This document shows positions 1 through 8,373 of a DNA stretch of 64,000 nt, in pieces. The first letter of the stretch is position 1. Each line of letters starts with the position of its first letter. This DNA comes from Alteromonas oceanisediminis. GTDB taxonomy: Bacteria > Pseudomonadota > Gammaproteobacteria > Enterobacterales > Alteromonadaceae. Both the position numbers and the translations under genes were made by a program. The notes under the pieces were generated by a model, which was not told where the DNA came from, did no database searches, and worked only from the letters and a program-made list of their open reading frames with translations. The stretch is from assembly GCF_018474025.1 (NCBI RefSeq), contig NZ_JAHCTA010000005.1, forward strand, positions 310,001-374,000, read 5' to 3'.

Positions 1-2
1 CA

Positions 3-65
3 TTCCAAGGGCAGTTTTCACGTTTTGACAACTACGCCGGTGCGGCTGTGGCTGACGAATATTAG
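3..65 (+). CDS. C-terminal fragment of an unidentified protein
   Basis: Frame 3 is open from the left edge to a TAG at 63-65 and encodes about 20 residues ending RFDNYAGAAVADEY. The other two forward frames read less like protein. The gene enters from the left and converges on the ompA-like gene, with a hairpin between them. The fragment is too short to name a family. Confidence 0.4.
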   Translation, partial: FQGQFSRFDNYAGAAVADEY

Positions 66-70
66 ATTAT

Positions 71-96
71 AAAAAAGGCCAGCATGTGCTGGCCTT
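71..96 (-). terminator. Rho-independent terminator of the ompA-like gene
   Basis: Positions 75-84 and 87-96 are perfect inverted repeats (AAGGCCAGCA / TGCTGGCCTT). Read on the minus strand, the hairpin is followed by six T residues, so it terminates the leftward ompA-like transcript 22 bp after its stop. It may also slow rightward transcription from the gene entering at the left edge, but that strand lacks a good T tract. Confidence 0.85.
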
Positions 97-117
97 AATC
101 AGTCAAAGCGGTAGCGT

Positions 118-1320
118 TTAACGCGTTTCTTTTTCTTTAACCTGAGCCACTACTTTGGCATGAATGCGACGATTAACGCGGTGTGCCTCAGCAACATTTC
201 TTTCGTCAAGTAGCTGCGTTTCACCATAGCCAACAGCCGATAAACGGCTTCTATTGATACCGTAAGTGTTAACCAGTACATCCACAAAAGACTGTGCTCT
301 GCGTTGCGATAAGTCCATATTGTAATCTGCGTCACCGACGGCCGAAGAATGACCTTCGATGGTTGCATCGGTATGGTCATAGCGATTCATAAACTCAGCA
401 AATTCGACGATTTTTGCATCACGTGGATCAGTAACAACGGCGCTGTCGTTTGCGAACAATACATCGAGTACGACTGACACCTGATGTTCGGCAAACACGG
501 TGCAACCCTTAGCGTCAACCTTGTCAGTCGCCGGCGTGTTAGGACATGCATCGATTGAGTTTGCAACACCATCGTTGTCAGAGTCTTTAACTAATGCACA
601 ACCTTGGCTGTCTACCGCAGTGCCTCGTGGCGTGTTGGGGCATTGATCAACGCTGTTGACAACACCGTCTGCATCACTGTCATTGTTACAGCCTGTTGCG
701 TCAACTGATGTCCCCATCGGTGTATTTGAACACTGGTCACGGCTGTCTAGTACGCCATCGCCATCTGCATCACCATCACGTTGTGGCGTTGATACGCTGT
801 CACCGAAGTAATAAGCTAAACCCAGCTTCACGCCAAAGTCATTATACCCTTGACCAAAATCATGGAACCAAGTGGCTTCAGTAACGACTTTCCAACGCTC
901 AGATAAATTCCAATGTTTACCCACACCCGCGGCCGCTGCACGATAGCTTTGTTCAAGCGCTTGATGGCGTAAGCCACCAAATAGATAGGCTGCATCATTT
1001 TCAAGGAAATACAGCATGTCTAAGCCAAAACTATTACCTTCTTCTTCTGAGCCAGACGTTCTGAACGGATCGACATCAATTTTCTGGCGAGCAACTTCCA
1101 CACGAACCGCCCACTCGGGCTCAAATCGGAATCCGAATTCGCCGCCGTAGCCGTGCCCGTCATCGAAATAGCCAGCAGGATCTGGCTTGCTGCTATCTGC
1201 GTTATAATATTGTGCGAAGCCTGCAATCCACTTGTCGTTTGCAGGAGCTTCTTGCGCCAGTGCTGGCTGCAAGGAAAATGCAGCGGTTACGGCGCTTGCG
1301 ATGAGTGCTTTTTTCAACAT
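118..1320 (-). CDS. OmpA-family outer-membrane protein with TSP3 repeats
   Basis: Probably a structural outer-membrane protein tying the outer membrane to peptidoglycan. The 400 residues begin with a signal peptide (1-22, cleavage after ALA before QEAP). A beta-barrel region with alternating aromatic strands runs to about residue 175. Three or four calcium-binding thrombospondin type 3 repeats follow (about 180-275, motifs like DADGDGV and DNDGV, each with paired Cys-containing NTP segments). An OmpA C-terminal peptidoglycan-binding domain ends the protein, with the typical GHSSAVGDADYNMDLSQRRA and NRRIHAKV segments. The layout matches the OprF/OmpA-with-TSP3 type common in marine gammaproteobacteria. 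The start has a GGAA ribosome site six bases upstream. It is transcribed alone and ends in a strong terminator. Confidence 0.93.
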   Translation of the reverse strand: MLKKALIASAVTAAFSLQPALAQEAPANDKWIAGFAQYYNADSSKPDPAGYFDDGHGYGGEFGFRFEPEWAVRVEVARQKIDVDPFRTSGSEEEGNSFGLDMLYFLENDAAYLFGGLRHQALEQSYRAAAAGVGKHWNLSERWKVVTEATWFHDFGQGYNDFGVKLGLAYYFGDSVSTPQRDGDADGDGVLDSRDQCSNTPMGTSVDATGCNNDSDADGVVNSVDQCPNTPRGTAVDSQGCALVKDSDNDGVANSIDACPNTPATDKVDAKGCTVFAEHQVSVVLDVLFANDSAVVTDPRDAKIVEFAEFMNRYDHTDATIEGHSSAVGDADYNMDLSQRRAQSFVDVLVNTYGINRSRLSAVGYGETQLLDERNVAEAHRVNRRIHAKVVAQVKEKETR

Positions 1321-1412
1321 GTTGAGTTCCTTTTACGTACTGGTATTAAATACTGTTAAGCAGTGTGTTGGTTGGGTTAAGTTTACACGACAATTCAGAA
1401 TGCATGAAATAA

Positions 1413-1853
1413 TCATGCCGACTTACCCATTGACTTGCCCAGAAATGTGGCGTGAATGGTACGTTTGCCACCATTATCGCGGTGTTCGCCCAGGTAAATA
1501 CCTTGCCACGTGCCCAAAACGAGCTTTCCATGATCAATCGATAATGACAGCGACGAACCAAAAATTGCAGATTTTACATGCGCGGGCATGTCATCTTTAC
1601 CCTCATAGGTGTGTATGAAATAGGGAGTGGAATCGCTACACAGCTCATTGCAGAATGCCTCTAAATCCGTGCGTACCGTCGGATCTGCGTTCTCGTTAAT
1701 GCATAAACTGGCACTGGTGTGGAGTAAGGAGAGTTGCAAAATCCCCGATTGGACGTGTTTTATCGACGGAATTGCCGAAATGACGTGTTCAGTTATTAAA
1801 TGAAATCCACGCGGGAACGTGGGTAAGCAAAAGCGAACTGAGTCACATTCCAT
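1413..1853 (-). CDS. yjbQ: YjbQ family protein (UPF0047)
   Basis: Member of the YjbQ/UPF0047 family, small trimeric proteins. E. coli YjbQ has weak thiamine-phosphate-synthase activity, but the true role is unsettled. Family hallmarks are visible: GILQLSLLHTSASLCINENADP, then HTYEGKDDMPAHVK, and near the end LGTWQGIYLGEHRDNGGKRT. I start it at ATG 1853 (MECDSVRF), eight bases after the zur stop, because the family normally begins just before a RGFHLIT-like strand. A longer reading to 1904 would overlap zur. It is likely co-transcribed with zur. Confidence 0.88.
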   Translation of the reverse strand: MECDSVRFCLPTFPRGFHLITEHVISAIPSIKHVQSGILQLSLLHTSASLCINENADPTVRTDLEAFCNELCSDSTPYFIHTYEGKDDMPAHVKSAIFGSSLSLSIDHGKLVLGTWQGIYLGEHRDNGGKRTIHATFLGKSMGKSA

Positions 1854-1860
1854 CGAACTT

Positions 1861-2304
1861 TCACTCGCTTTGATGGCACTGCGCACATAAACCGTGTGCT
1901 TCAATGGTTTGTTTGGAAATGCTGAACCCGCGCGATTTTGCTTGGTCGTTTAATTTGTCTTCGATGCCGACGGATTGTATTTCTGCCACTTCGCCACAAC
2001 TGTCGCATATTAGAAACTGTACAGGATGGCTGCAGCCAAAGTGGTGGCATGCGACAAAACTATTGGTGGACTCTAATTTATGGATCAGATCAAAGTCGAG
2101 TAAAAAATCAAGAGCACGATAGACTGTTGCTGGCTTAGCGCTATCTTCGGTTTCTTTTAAAATATCAAGCAGCTCGTACGCTCCCATGGGGCGGTGCTTG
2201 CTTAACATAATTTGATAAACTTTTTCTCTTAACGGCGTAAAACGCGCGCCTTTGCCCTCACAAAAGCGTCGAGCTTTCTCGGTCAATGTGGATAGTTCTG
2301 TCAT
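1861..2304 (-). CDS. zur: Zinc uptake regulator Zur (Fur family)
   Basis: Zinc-responsive Fur-family repressor. It shows the winged-helix DNA-binding region (RFTPLREKVYQIML, then KPATVYRALDFLLDFDLIHKLES), the HH-containing metal site (ACHHFGCSHP), a structural CDSC pair and a C-terminal CAQC pair. The AHGLCAQC ending and the spacing match E. coli Zur rather than Fur. The reading frame extends to a TTG at 2337 with no ribosome site. ATG 2304 (MTELSTLTEK) aligns better with the family start. yjbQ lies 8 bp downstream on the same strand. I did not identify a Zur box in the window. Confidence 0.9.
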   Translation of the reverse strand: MTELSTLTEKARRFCEGKGARFTPLREKVYQIMLSKHRPMGAYELLDILKETEDSAKPATVYRALDFLLDFDLIHKLESTNSFVACHHFGCSHPVQFLICDSCGEVAEIQSVGIEDKLNDQAKSRGFSISKQTIEAHGLCAQCHQSE

Positions 2305-2387
2305 CGCTTGGTTATATTCCTGTTGCCACTGAATCAAACGTTATTTCGACTGCGATAAAGCTTACCACATAACTTAATAAATTAGCG

Positions 2388-2858
2388 TTACTCTGTTGAT
2401 GCATGGTGCGCAGTAATGTGCTGAATTAACTGGTCTTCATGTTCAAATCGCTCGACCAGTGTTTCTCCCAGATCAGCAATTTTTCGCACCAACAGAGGAC
2501 TATCAGTGGCCAATTGCTCGGCACCGAAAAGATCATTAAATTTCAATGCTTCGTCGGTACTGTCGAGCAGTTTTGGATACAGGTGGTCGCGCAATGCATC
2601 ACCCGTGGCGTCACCGGCCACCAGCATATCAAATATCTCGAAATGCCCGGCCGAAATGTAATCCATTAGCAATTCACAAAAGGACGCCAAGTGCTCAGGT
2701 GCAGGCGATACACTGTGTAATGAGGGGGCTTTGGTAAGACTCAATCCAGCGATTTGATAATAGCCAACAATGAGTTGCTGACGCTCGTCTAACCACATAT
2801 CAACGGCAGTGCGCTGCCCATTGAAGGGGGTTGGTGTTGGCCCAATTTGATTTAGCAT
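2388..2858 (-). CDS. rsd: Rsd/AlgQ family anti-sigma-70 regulator
   Basis: Rsd binds RNA polymerase sigma-70 and favours alternative sigma factors in stationary phase. The family signature is clear: VDMWLDERQQLIVGYYQIAG near the start, CELLMDYISAGHFEIFDML in the middle, and LGETLVERFEHEDQLIQHI near the end. I start at ATG 2858 (MLNQIGP), which matches the MLNQ start of E. coli Rsd. An upstream in-frame GTG at 2870 is possible. It is divergent from nudC, the same rsd-nudC-hemE neighbourhood as in enterobacteria. Confidence 0.9.
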   Translation of the reverse strand: MLNQIGPTPTPFNGQRTAVDMWLDERQQLIVGYYQIAGLSLTKAPSLHSVSPAPEHLASFCELLMDYISAGHFEIFDMLVAGDATGDALRDHLYPKLLDSTDEALKFNDLFGAEQLATDSPLLVRKIADLGETLVERFEHEDQLIQHITAHHASTE

Positions 2859-2995
2859 AGCGTCAAACACTCGCTGTTTGTATTACGGTTAAATGAAGTA
2901 TAGCAGCGGGTGAAAGTATTGTGATTTTTTGCGTCGAATCTGAATATCAGGCACTGTTAGCCTCATCGCGACTCTTCACGTAACAGGAAACGAAG

Positions 2996-3817
2996 TTGGT
3001 GACACAAACAAGCCCCTTAGATACACAAGCGAGTTACTTTTGGTTGATCATTACGCAGGATCGCTTTATGTGCAGTGAAGAAAAGCAACCGTTATTGCAC
3101 ACGTCATGGCAACATCTTAAACCGCTTCATGAGTATGGTGAACATGTTGTACAAATCGAAATATTAAAGGGTATAGCGGTGTACATGATCGACTTGCGTC
3201 ATGAACGTATTGCCAGCAACGACGCATGGCTGAGTGACACTATCGGCATGCGCGGGGCACTGATGTCAGCTTCACCAGAGGAATTTAGCGTTATCGCGAA
3301 AGCGTGGCAGTACGCGCTTTTTATCCGAACTCACCGTTTTTGCGGACAGTGTGGCGACACCATGCAGCGCGTAAGCTGGGAGATGGCGATGCAATGTCAC
3401 CGGTGCAAACACCGTTGCTATCCCCGCGTATCGCCCTGCATCATCGTGTCGATTTATCGCCAAGGTGAAATTTTATTGGCGATGGGGTCACGACACAAAG
3501 ACACGGGCATGTATTCAACGCTTGCCGGTTTTGTTGAAAGTGGTGAAAGCTTAGAAAGTGCCGTACATCGCGAAGTGAAAGAGGAAGTGGGTGTACGTGT
3601 CAAAAATTTGCGCTATTTTGGCAGCCAACCTTGGCCGTTTCCGCACTCACTGATGGTGGGTTTCATTGCAGAATGGGCTGGCGATGAGATCAGCATCGAT
3701 GATGATGAAATTTGTGCGGCTGACTGGTTTACACCATCCAATCTGCCAACCACGCCTCCAACACTGTCTATTGCAGGGCAACTTATTCAAGAAACGCTGC
3801 GACTATTGTCACAATAA
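2996..3817 (+). CDS. nudC: NAD+/NADH pyrophosphatase NudC
   Basis: Nudix hydrolase that cleaves NADH and removes NAD caps from RNA 5' ends in enterobacteria. The N-terminal half is a divergent NUDIX-like region. A zinc ribbon follows (CGQCGDTM, then CHRCKHRCYPR). The catalytic Nudix box is GFVESGESLESAVHREVKEE, and the NudC-specific SQPWPFPHSLM comes after it. Start is TTG 2996 or the adjacent GTG 2999; AGGAAA at 2985-2990 serves either. Length of 273 residues is normal. It is divergent from rsd, and hemE follows after about 290 bp. Confidence 0.93.
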   Translation: MVTQTSPLDTQASYFWLIITQDRFMCSEEKQPLLHTSWQHLKPLHEYGEHVVQIEILKGIAVYMIDLRHERIASNDAWLSDTIGMRGALMSASPEEFSVIAKAWQYALFIRTHRFCGQCGDTMQRVSWEMAMQCHRCKHRCYPRVSPCIIVSIYRQGEILLAMGSRHKDTGMYSTLAGFVESGESLESAVHREVKEEVGVRVKNLRYFGSQPWPFPHSLMVGFIAEWAGDEISIDDDEICAADWFTPSNLPTTPPTLSIAGQLIQETLRLLSQ

Positions 3818-3860
3818 ATGTGATCAAGAGTACCCAACAACGGGATTAGCAAACGTGCAT

Positions 3861-3941
3861 AAAAAAGCTCGAACCGAAGTTCGAGCCAAGTGAATCTTTG
3901 ATAGCGCGGTCTCGTTAACGAGATTCTTTATTTATTATGCT
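3861..3941 (-). ncRNA. Candidate small RNA, antisense-oriented between nudC and hemE
   Basis: On the minus strand 3867-3886 forms GCTCGAAC-TTCG-GTTCGAGC, a perfect 8-bp stem capped by a C(UUCG)G tetraloop. It is followed directly by six T residues (3866-3861), a textbook intrinsic terminator. No minus-strand protein gene lies upstream for it to terminate. About 25 bases upstream is a second hairpin, TCTCG-TTAA-CGAGA (3910-3923). A weak sigma-70-like promoter sits further upstream: TTGCAT (3970-3975), 17-base spacer, TATACC (3947-3952), reading leftward. Together these would give an RNA of about 80 nt. Existence is inferred from structure only; I recognise no named sRNA family. Confidence 0.4.
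3910..3936 (+). terminator. Possible nudC terminator
   Basis: On the plus strand the palindrome TCTCGTTAACGAGA (3910-3923) is followed by the T-rich run TTCTTTATTTATT. This could be a weak intrinsic terminator for nudC. The same palindrome would form the 5' hairpin of the candidate minus-strand small RNA. Confidence 0.4.
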
Positions 3942-3992
3942 TCTTAGGTATAGCAGGTGCTTACTATTTATGCAAGTTTCCAGAGCGAGTTG

Positions 3993-4006
3993 ATCAACAG
4001 GCCCTA
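3993..4006 (+). repeat. 14-bp intergenic repeat, copy 1
   Basis: ATCAACAGGCCCTA lies upstream of hemE. The identical 14-mer occurs once more at 30122-30135, just after ubiG. Both copies are intergenic and in the same orientation. Function unknown. Confidence 0.6.
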
Positions 4007-4106
4007 AACAACCCAAGCATTTTGGCCTTTTTGTTGGTATATTTTGCGCCATTCAATGGCGTTAAAGTGCGTCAACATTCCAATTCACTATAGAGTTTCC
4101 GATTTC

Positions 4107-5171
4107 ATGCAGCTAAAGAACGACCGCTATCTCCGCGCTTTATTGAAGCAACCTGTCGATGTAACACCCGTGTGGATGATGCGGCAGGCTGGGCGCTACC
4201 TTCCTGAATATAAAGCGACACGTGCTGAAGCGGGCGATTTTATGGCGTTGTGTAAAAACGCAGAGCTTGCGTGTGAGGTGACATTGCAGCCACTGCGTCG
4301 TTTCGATCTCGACGCCGCTATCCTGTTCTCCGATATTTTAACGATCCCAGATGCGATGGGCTTGGGCTTGTATTTTGAAACCGGTGAAGGCCCTCGTTTC
4401 AAGCGCACAGTTGATAGCGCTGCGATGGTTAAGCAGTTACCCATTCCGGATCCAGAGCAAGAGCTGCAGTACGTGATGAACGCGGTCCGCACAATTCGCC
4501 GTGAGTTGAAAGGCGAAGTGCCCCTGATTGGCTTTTCAGGCAGCCCTTGGACACTGGCAACCTATATGGTGGAAGGGGGCGGAAGCAAAGCGTTTACTAA
4601 AATTAAAAAAATGCTGTTTGCGGAGCCGACGGTTCTGCATGCTTTGTTGGATAAACTCGCTGACTCAGTGATTGTTTATCTAAATGCGCAAATCAAAGCG
4701 GGTGCTCAGTCGGTCATGGTCTTTGATACGTGGGGTGGAGTGTTATCTCCGCGAGACTATCGCGACTTTTCTTTGCAATACATGCATAAAATAGTGGACG
4801 GTTTGATCCGCGAGCATGACGGCCACAAAGTGCCCGTGACATTATTTACTAAAAATGGCGGCATGTGGCTTGAAGCGATTGCGGCAACAGGCTGCGATGG
4901 CGTTGGTTTAGACTGGACAATTGACATTGATGTAGCGCGAGCGCGCATTGGCGATAAGGTTGCGCTACAAGGCAATATGGACCCGTCTATGCTGTACGCT
5001 CAACCGCAGCGTATTGAAAGCGAAGTGGCAACTATCTTAGCCAAATACGGACATGGTAGTGGGCATGTGTTTAACCTGGGCCATGGGATCCACCTAGATG
5101 TTCCGCCAAAAAATGCCAAGGTATTTGTGGATGCTGTGCATCGGTTAAGTGGCCAATATCACACCAAATGA
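4107..5171 (+). CDS. hemE: Uroporphyrinogen III decarboxylase
   Basis: HemE converts uroporphyrinogen III to coproporphyrinogen III in cytoplasmic heme synthesis. The N-terminal family signature [15 protein letters not shown] is intact, as are the catalytic-Asp segment [44 protein letters not shown] and the C-terminal FNLGHGI. I start at ATG 4107 (MQLKNDRY), giving 354 residues, the usual length. An upstream in-frame TTG at 4044 would add 21 residues unlike the family. It is convergent with queG, with a GC-rich hairpin between them. Confidence 0.97.
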   Translation: MQLKNDRYLRALLKQPVDVTPVWMMRQAGRYLPEYKATRAEAGDFMALCKNAELACEVTLQPLRRFDLDAAILFSDILTIPDAMGLGLYFETGEGPRFKRTVDSAAMVKQLPIPDPEQELQYVMNAVRTIRRELKGEVPLIGFSGSPWTLATYMVEGGGSKAFTKIKKMLFAEPTVLHALLDKLADSVIVYLNAQIKAGAQSVMVFDTWGGVLSPRDYRDFSLQYMHKIVDGLIREHDGHKVPVTLFTKNGGMWLEAIAATGCDGVGLDWTIDIDVARARIGDKVALQGNMDPSMLYAQPQRIESEVATILAKYGHGSGHVFNLGHGIHLDVPPKNAKVFVDAVHRLSGQYHTK

Positions 5172-5180
5172 TAACATTAT

Positions 5181-5213
5181 CCGCGCGATCAAGCGTCGCG
5201 CGGCATTCCTTTT
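5181..5213 (+). terminator. hemE terminator in the convergent hemE/queG junction
   Basis: CCGCGCGA (5181-5188) and TCGCGCGG (5196-5203) form an 8-bp GC-rich stem with a 7-base loop, followed after CATTCC by TTTTT. The downstream arm lies within the last codons of queG, so the junction is compact. It suits rightward termination of hemE. Confidence 0.65.
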
Positions 5214-6322
5214 TGCACCGATCTGACTAATCGCACTGTTTTACGCGATTCCCTCTGGAGCCGCTGTTGATGTTGCTGCAAGGCCCAGTGAATGTGTTCG
5301 TCGACGTTAGCATCTACGCGTCCCAGCCCTTTGTTTAAAGCGTCGACCATGTCAGGGGTATAGGCCATATTACCCATCGCAATAGCCAGATTGCGTTGCC
5401 AGCGTGCGTAGCCAATTCGGCGTATGGGAGAACCTTCGGTCGCCGCAAGAAAGGTTTCCTCGCTCCATTCGAACAATGTGATTAGGGGTTGTCCAAACAA
5501 CTGGCTGCGCGGCGAAAAGTCGGTTTCCTCGGTGATTGGCGCCGCTTTATTATAAGGACACGCCAGTTGGCAGTCGTCGCAGCCATAGATACGGTTACCC
5601 ATCAGAGGCCGAAGCGCTTCATCAATTTTGCCTTCATGCTCAATCGTAAGATAAGAAACACAGCGTCGCGCATCAACAACATAAGGCTTAACAATAGCGT
5701 TGGTGGGGCACAGTGTTATACACGCATTGCAGGTACCACAAGAAGGCTCCACAGGCGTGTCTGTGGGCAGTGGTAAATTGATCAACAATTCACCGAGAAA
5801 AAACCACGAACCAGCCTCCTTGTTTAATGTGAGTGAGTGCTTACCTGTCCAACCGATACCTGCTTTTTCGGCCAACGCGTGCTCAAGTACCGGGGCAGAG
5901 TCGACAAATGGACGAAACTCAGCCGTACTCAGCTCGGCTTTAATTTTGTCACCCAGTTGCTTGAGTTTTTTGCGCACCAACTTGTGATAATCACGGCCAA
6001 GGGCATAGCGGCTGATATAGCCAATACGTGGATCCGCCAGGTGCTTTGCAAAGGAGGCGTTGGGCGGTAGGTAATCTAATCGCACACTGATGGCGCGCAA
6101 CGTTCCGGGTAACAGCTCATCCGGCCGAGCGCGCTTCATGCCATGCTGGGCCATATAGCTCATTGTGCCGTGGTAACCCGCATCCAACCAGTTTTGCAGA
6201 AACGTTTCGTGGCGTTTCAAGTCAACATCGCAAATACCGACTTGCTGAAAACCTAGCGACTTCCCCCAAGCCTTGATATTGTTTGCTAACTGATTTAAAT
6301 CAACCGAATCGATGGTGGTCAT
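5189..6322 (-). CDS. queG: Epoxyqueuosine reductase QueG
   Basis: Cobalamin-dependent iron-sulfur enzyme for the last step of queuosine synthesis in tRNA (epoxyqueuosine to queuosine). The family start DLNQLANNIKAWGKSLGFQQ matches E. coli closely. The two 4Fe-4S motifs are present (CGTCNACITLCPTNAI, then DDCQLACPYNKAA), with a HEAT-like C-terminal region (RRIGYARWQRNLAIAMGN). Length of 377 residues is typical. It diverges from nnr with only 6 bp between the two start codons, as in the enterobacterial queG/nnr arrangement. Confidence 0.96.
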   Translation of the reverse strand: MTTIDSVDLNQLANNIKAWGKSLGFQQVGICDVDLKRHETFLQNWLDAGYHGTMSYMAQHGMKRARPDELLPGTLRAISVRLDYLPPNASFAKHLADPRIGYISRYALGRDYHKLVRKKLKQLGDKIKAELSTAEFRPFVDSAPVLEHALAEKAGIGWTGKHSLTLNKEAGSWFFLGELLINLPLPTDTPVEPSCGTCNACITLCPTNAIVKPYVVDARRCVSYLTIEHEGKIDEALRPLMGNRIYGCDDCQLACPYNKAAPITEETDFSPRSQLFGQPLITLFEWSEETFLAATEGSPIRRIGYARWQRNLAIAMGNMAYTPDMVDALNKGLGRVDANVDEHIHWALQQHQQRLQRESRKTVRLVRSVQKGMPRDA

Positions 6323-6328
6323 AGCATA

Positions 6329-7837
6329 ATGTTAGATTCCGAATTAGCGCAAAGTTTAGCACATAAACTGTTTCGAGCAGATCAGGTTCGCGACAATGAA
6401 AAAGCGGCGGCAGAACAGTCAGGTAACGATATGTTCACCCTGATGGAACGCGCAGGAAAAGCAGTTTTTGAGCATGGCCGAAACCACTTTCCAAACACCG
6501 AACGCTATCTTATTTTGGTGGGGCATGGCAACAATGCTGGCGATGGTTACATTGCGGCGGTGGAAGCAAAACGTGCTGGCAAACAGGTTGCGGTATGTGC
6601 TGTCGAGCCCGACAGAGCGTTGTCAGGCGACAGCCAGCGCGCTCAGCAGCTTTGGTTTGATGCTGGCGGTCAGGTAGATGCATTCAGCACAGAAGCGCTG
6701 TCGCGCAGCGACGTGGTGATCGACGCTCTATTGGGAACGGGTACCAACAGCTCGATCAGACCCGAGTACGCAACCATAATTGATGCCGTGAACGCCAGCG
6801 ATAGACCTGTGATCAGCATTGATGTTCCCTCTGGCCTCGAAGCGAATACGGGCCAGTCAATGGGACGGTGCATTCAAGCAGATTTAACAGTGACCTTCGT
6901 CGGCATAAAAGCCGGCTTGAGCACGGGTGCCGGTAAACAGTCCTGTGGCCGGTTAGTGTTTGAAGATCTCGGTATCGGCAAAGCGTTCATGGCGTTAGCG
7001 CGGGCGAGCGCCACGGTCATTGAATTGGAACATTTTGCGCAAATGGCACCACGTGAAGTGAATAGCCACAAAGGCACCTACGGTCGCCTATTATGCATCG
7101 GCGGTAATAAAGGCACGGCAGGCGCGATCCGCCTTTCCAGTGAGGCCGCTTTGCGCAGTGGTGCGGGCTTGGTCAAAGTTTATGCACATGAAGATTCCAA
7201 GATTCAAATTAACGCAGGTCGCCCTGAATTAATGGTTGTCACAGACAATCTGGATGCGGCGCTTGAATGGGCAACCTGTGTCGTTATCGGACCCGGGTTA
7301 GGTCAAGATGACTGGAGTCACAATGCGTTTGAGAAAACGTTGAACTATTGCCAGTCGCACAAAAAACCGATGGTCATTGATGCTGATGCGTTGAATATTC
7401 TGTCGCGTCACTCCGGCGCGTTTAATGTTGACCAGTGTGTCATCACGCCGCACTCTGGTGAAGCGGCGAGGCTGTTAAGTGACAATGTAGAGGCTGTTGA
7501 AGCCGATCGTTTTAATGCCGCCAGACTGCTTGCTCAGCGTTACCATGCTATTTGTGTGTTGAAAGGAGCCGGGACCATTGTCGATACCGAAAAGTATGCC
7601 TGGGTGTGCAAACATGGTAACCCCGGCATGGCAACGGCGGGGATGGGTGATGTACTCAGTGGTGTATTAGGCGCTCTATTAGCACAGGGGTTGCGCGCTG
7701 ATGTCGCGACAAAATATGGTGTCACTGTGCATGCGAGAGCAGGCGATATTCTTGCACAAGATTACGGCCAACGAGGGCTGCTTGCCAGTGACTTATTTGA
7801 TACGCTACGCGCCTTAATCAATCACCGGTTAACATAG
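6329..7837 (+). CDS. nnr: Bifunctional NAD(P)H-hydrate epimerase/dehydratase Nnr
   Basis: Repairs damaged hydrated NAD(P)H. The N-terminal YjeF_N epimerase domain (about 1-215) has GHGNNAGDGYIAA and ISIDVPSGLEANTG. The C-terminal ADP-dependent dehydratase domain (about 230-500) has the ribokinase-like GGNKGTAGAIRLSSEAALRS, MVIDADALN, VLKGAGT and the GNPGMATAGMGDVLSG signature. The 502 residues correspond to the full fused form. It is first in a tightly packed run ending at hflC; tsaE begins 6 bp downstream. Its promoter must lie inside queG. Confidence 0.96.
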   Translation: MLDSELAQSLAHKLFRADQVRDNEKAAAEQSGNDMFTLMERAGKAVFEHGRNHFPNTERYLILVGHGNNAGDGYIAAVEAKRAGKQVAVCAVEPDRALSGDSQRAQQLWFDAGGQVDAFSTEALSRSDVVIDALLGTGTNSSIRPEYATIIDAVNASDRPVISIDVPSGLEANTGQSMGRCIQADLTVTFVGIKAGLSTGAGKQSCGRLVFEDLGIGKAFMALARASATVIELEHFAQMAPREVNSHKGTYGRLLCIGGNKGTAGAIRLSSEAALRSGAGLVKVYAHEDSKIQINAGRPELMVVTDNLDAALEWATCVVIGPGLGQDDWSHNAFEKTLNYCQSHKKPMVIDADALNILSRHSGAFNVDQCVITPHSGEAARLLSDNVEAVEADRFNAARLLAQRYHAICVLKGAGTIVDTEKYAWVCKHGNPGMATAGMGDVLSGVLGALLAQGLRADVATKYGVTVHARAGDILAQDYGQRGLLASDLFDTLRALINHRLT

Positions 7838-7843
7838 CGGATT

Positions 7844-8359
7844 ATGGCAACGCAGAATGTATCACAATCCATATCGCTGGATGTTGCCGATGAACAGGGT
7901 ACGGCTGCGCTAGCCAATTTGTTAGGCAACACCCTCTTACATCACGATTTAATGCCGATGGTTATCTATTTGCAAGGTGATTTAGGTGCGGGCAAAACCA
8001 CGTTCAGTCGAACTTTTATCCGCGCTTTTGGTCACACGGGTAACGTAAAGAGTCCTACTTATACCTTGGTTGAGCCCTATGAACTGAGTGCTGCCAACCT
8101 ATACCATTTCGACCTGTATCGTCTTGCCGATCCAGAAGAACTGGAATTTATGGGTATTCGGGACTACACCATCGGCAAATCCATCTGTTTGTTTGAATGG
8201 CCAGATAAAGGTGGGCACTACTTGGCAGCACCTGACTTAATCATTAGAATTGAGCATGGCGAAGATGAAAATGCCAGACGCATTGAGCTCGTGGCGCATT
8301 CGTCTCAGGGGCAGGCAATACTGACCTTAGGCGGTTTCAATTTACGCGAACAAAGATAG
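7844..8359 (+). CDS. tsaE: tRNA threonylcarbamoyladenosine ATPase TsaE
   Basis: Small ATPase of the TsaBDE complex that makes t6A37 in ANN-decoding tRNAs. Walker A is GDLGAGKTT, followed by [12 protein letters not shown] and [18 protein letters not shown], both conserved in the family. FEWPDKG is the family's switch region. Length of 171 residues is slightly above the usual 150-155 because of the N- and C-terminal tails. It sits between nnr and the amidase gene, 6 and 14 bp apart, in the standard order. Confidence 0.95.
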   Translation: MATQNVSQSISLDVADEQGTAALANLLGNTLLHHDLMPMVIYLQGDLGAGKTTFSRTFIRAFGHTGNVKSPTYTLVEPYELSAANLYHFDLYRLADPEELEFMGIRDYTIGKSICLFEWPDKGGHYLAAPDLIIRIEHGEDENARRIELVAHSSQGQAILTLGGFNLREQR

Positions 8360-8373
8360 AACCAACGACACAT

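Noticed and set aside
1232-1618. 128-residue plus-strand frame antisense to the ompA-like start and yjbQ
   Set aside because: Composition is Cys- and His-rich without family features, and it is the complement of two well-supported genes.
4000-4036. AGGCC...GGCCT followed by TTTTT upstream of hemE as an attenuator
   Set aside because: The stem is only 5 bp with a loop of about 20 bases, too weak to support an attenuator call.
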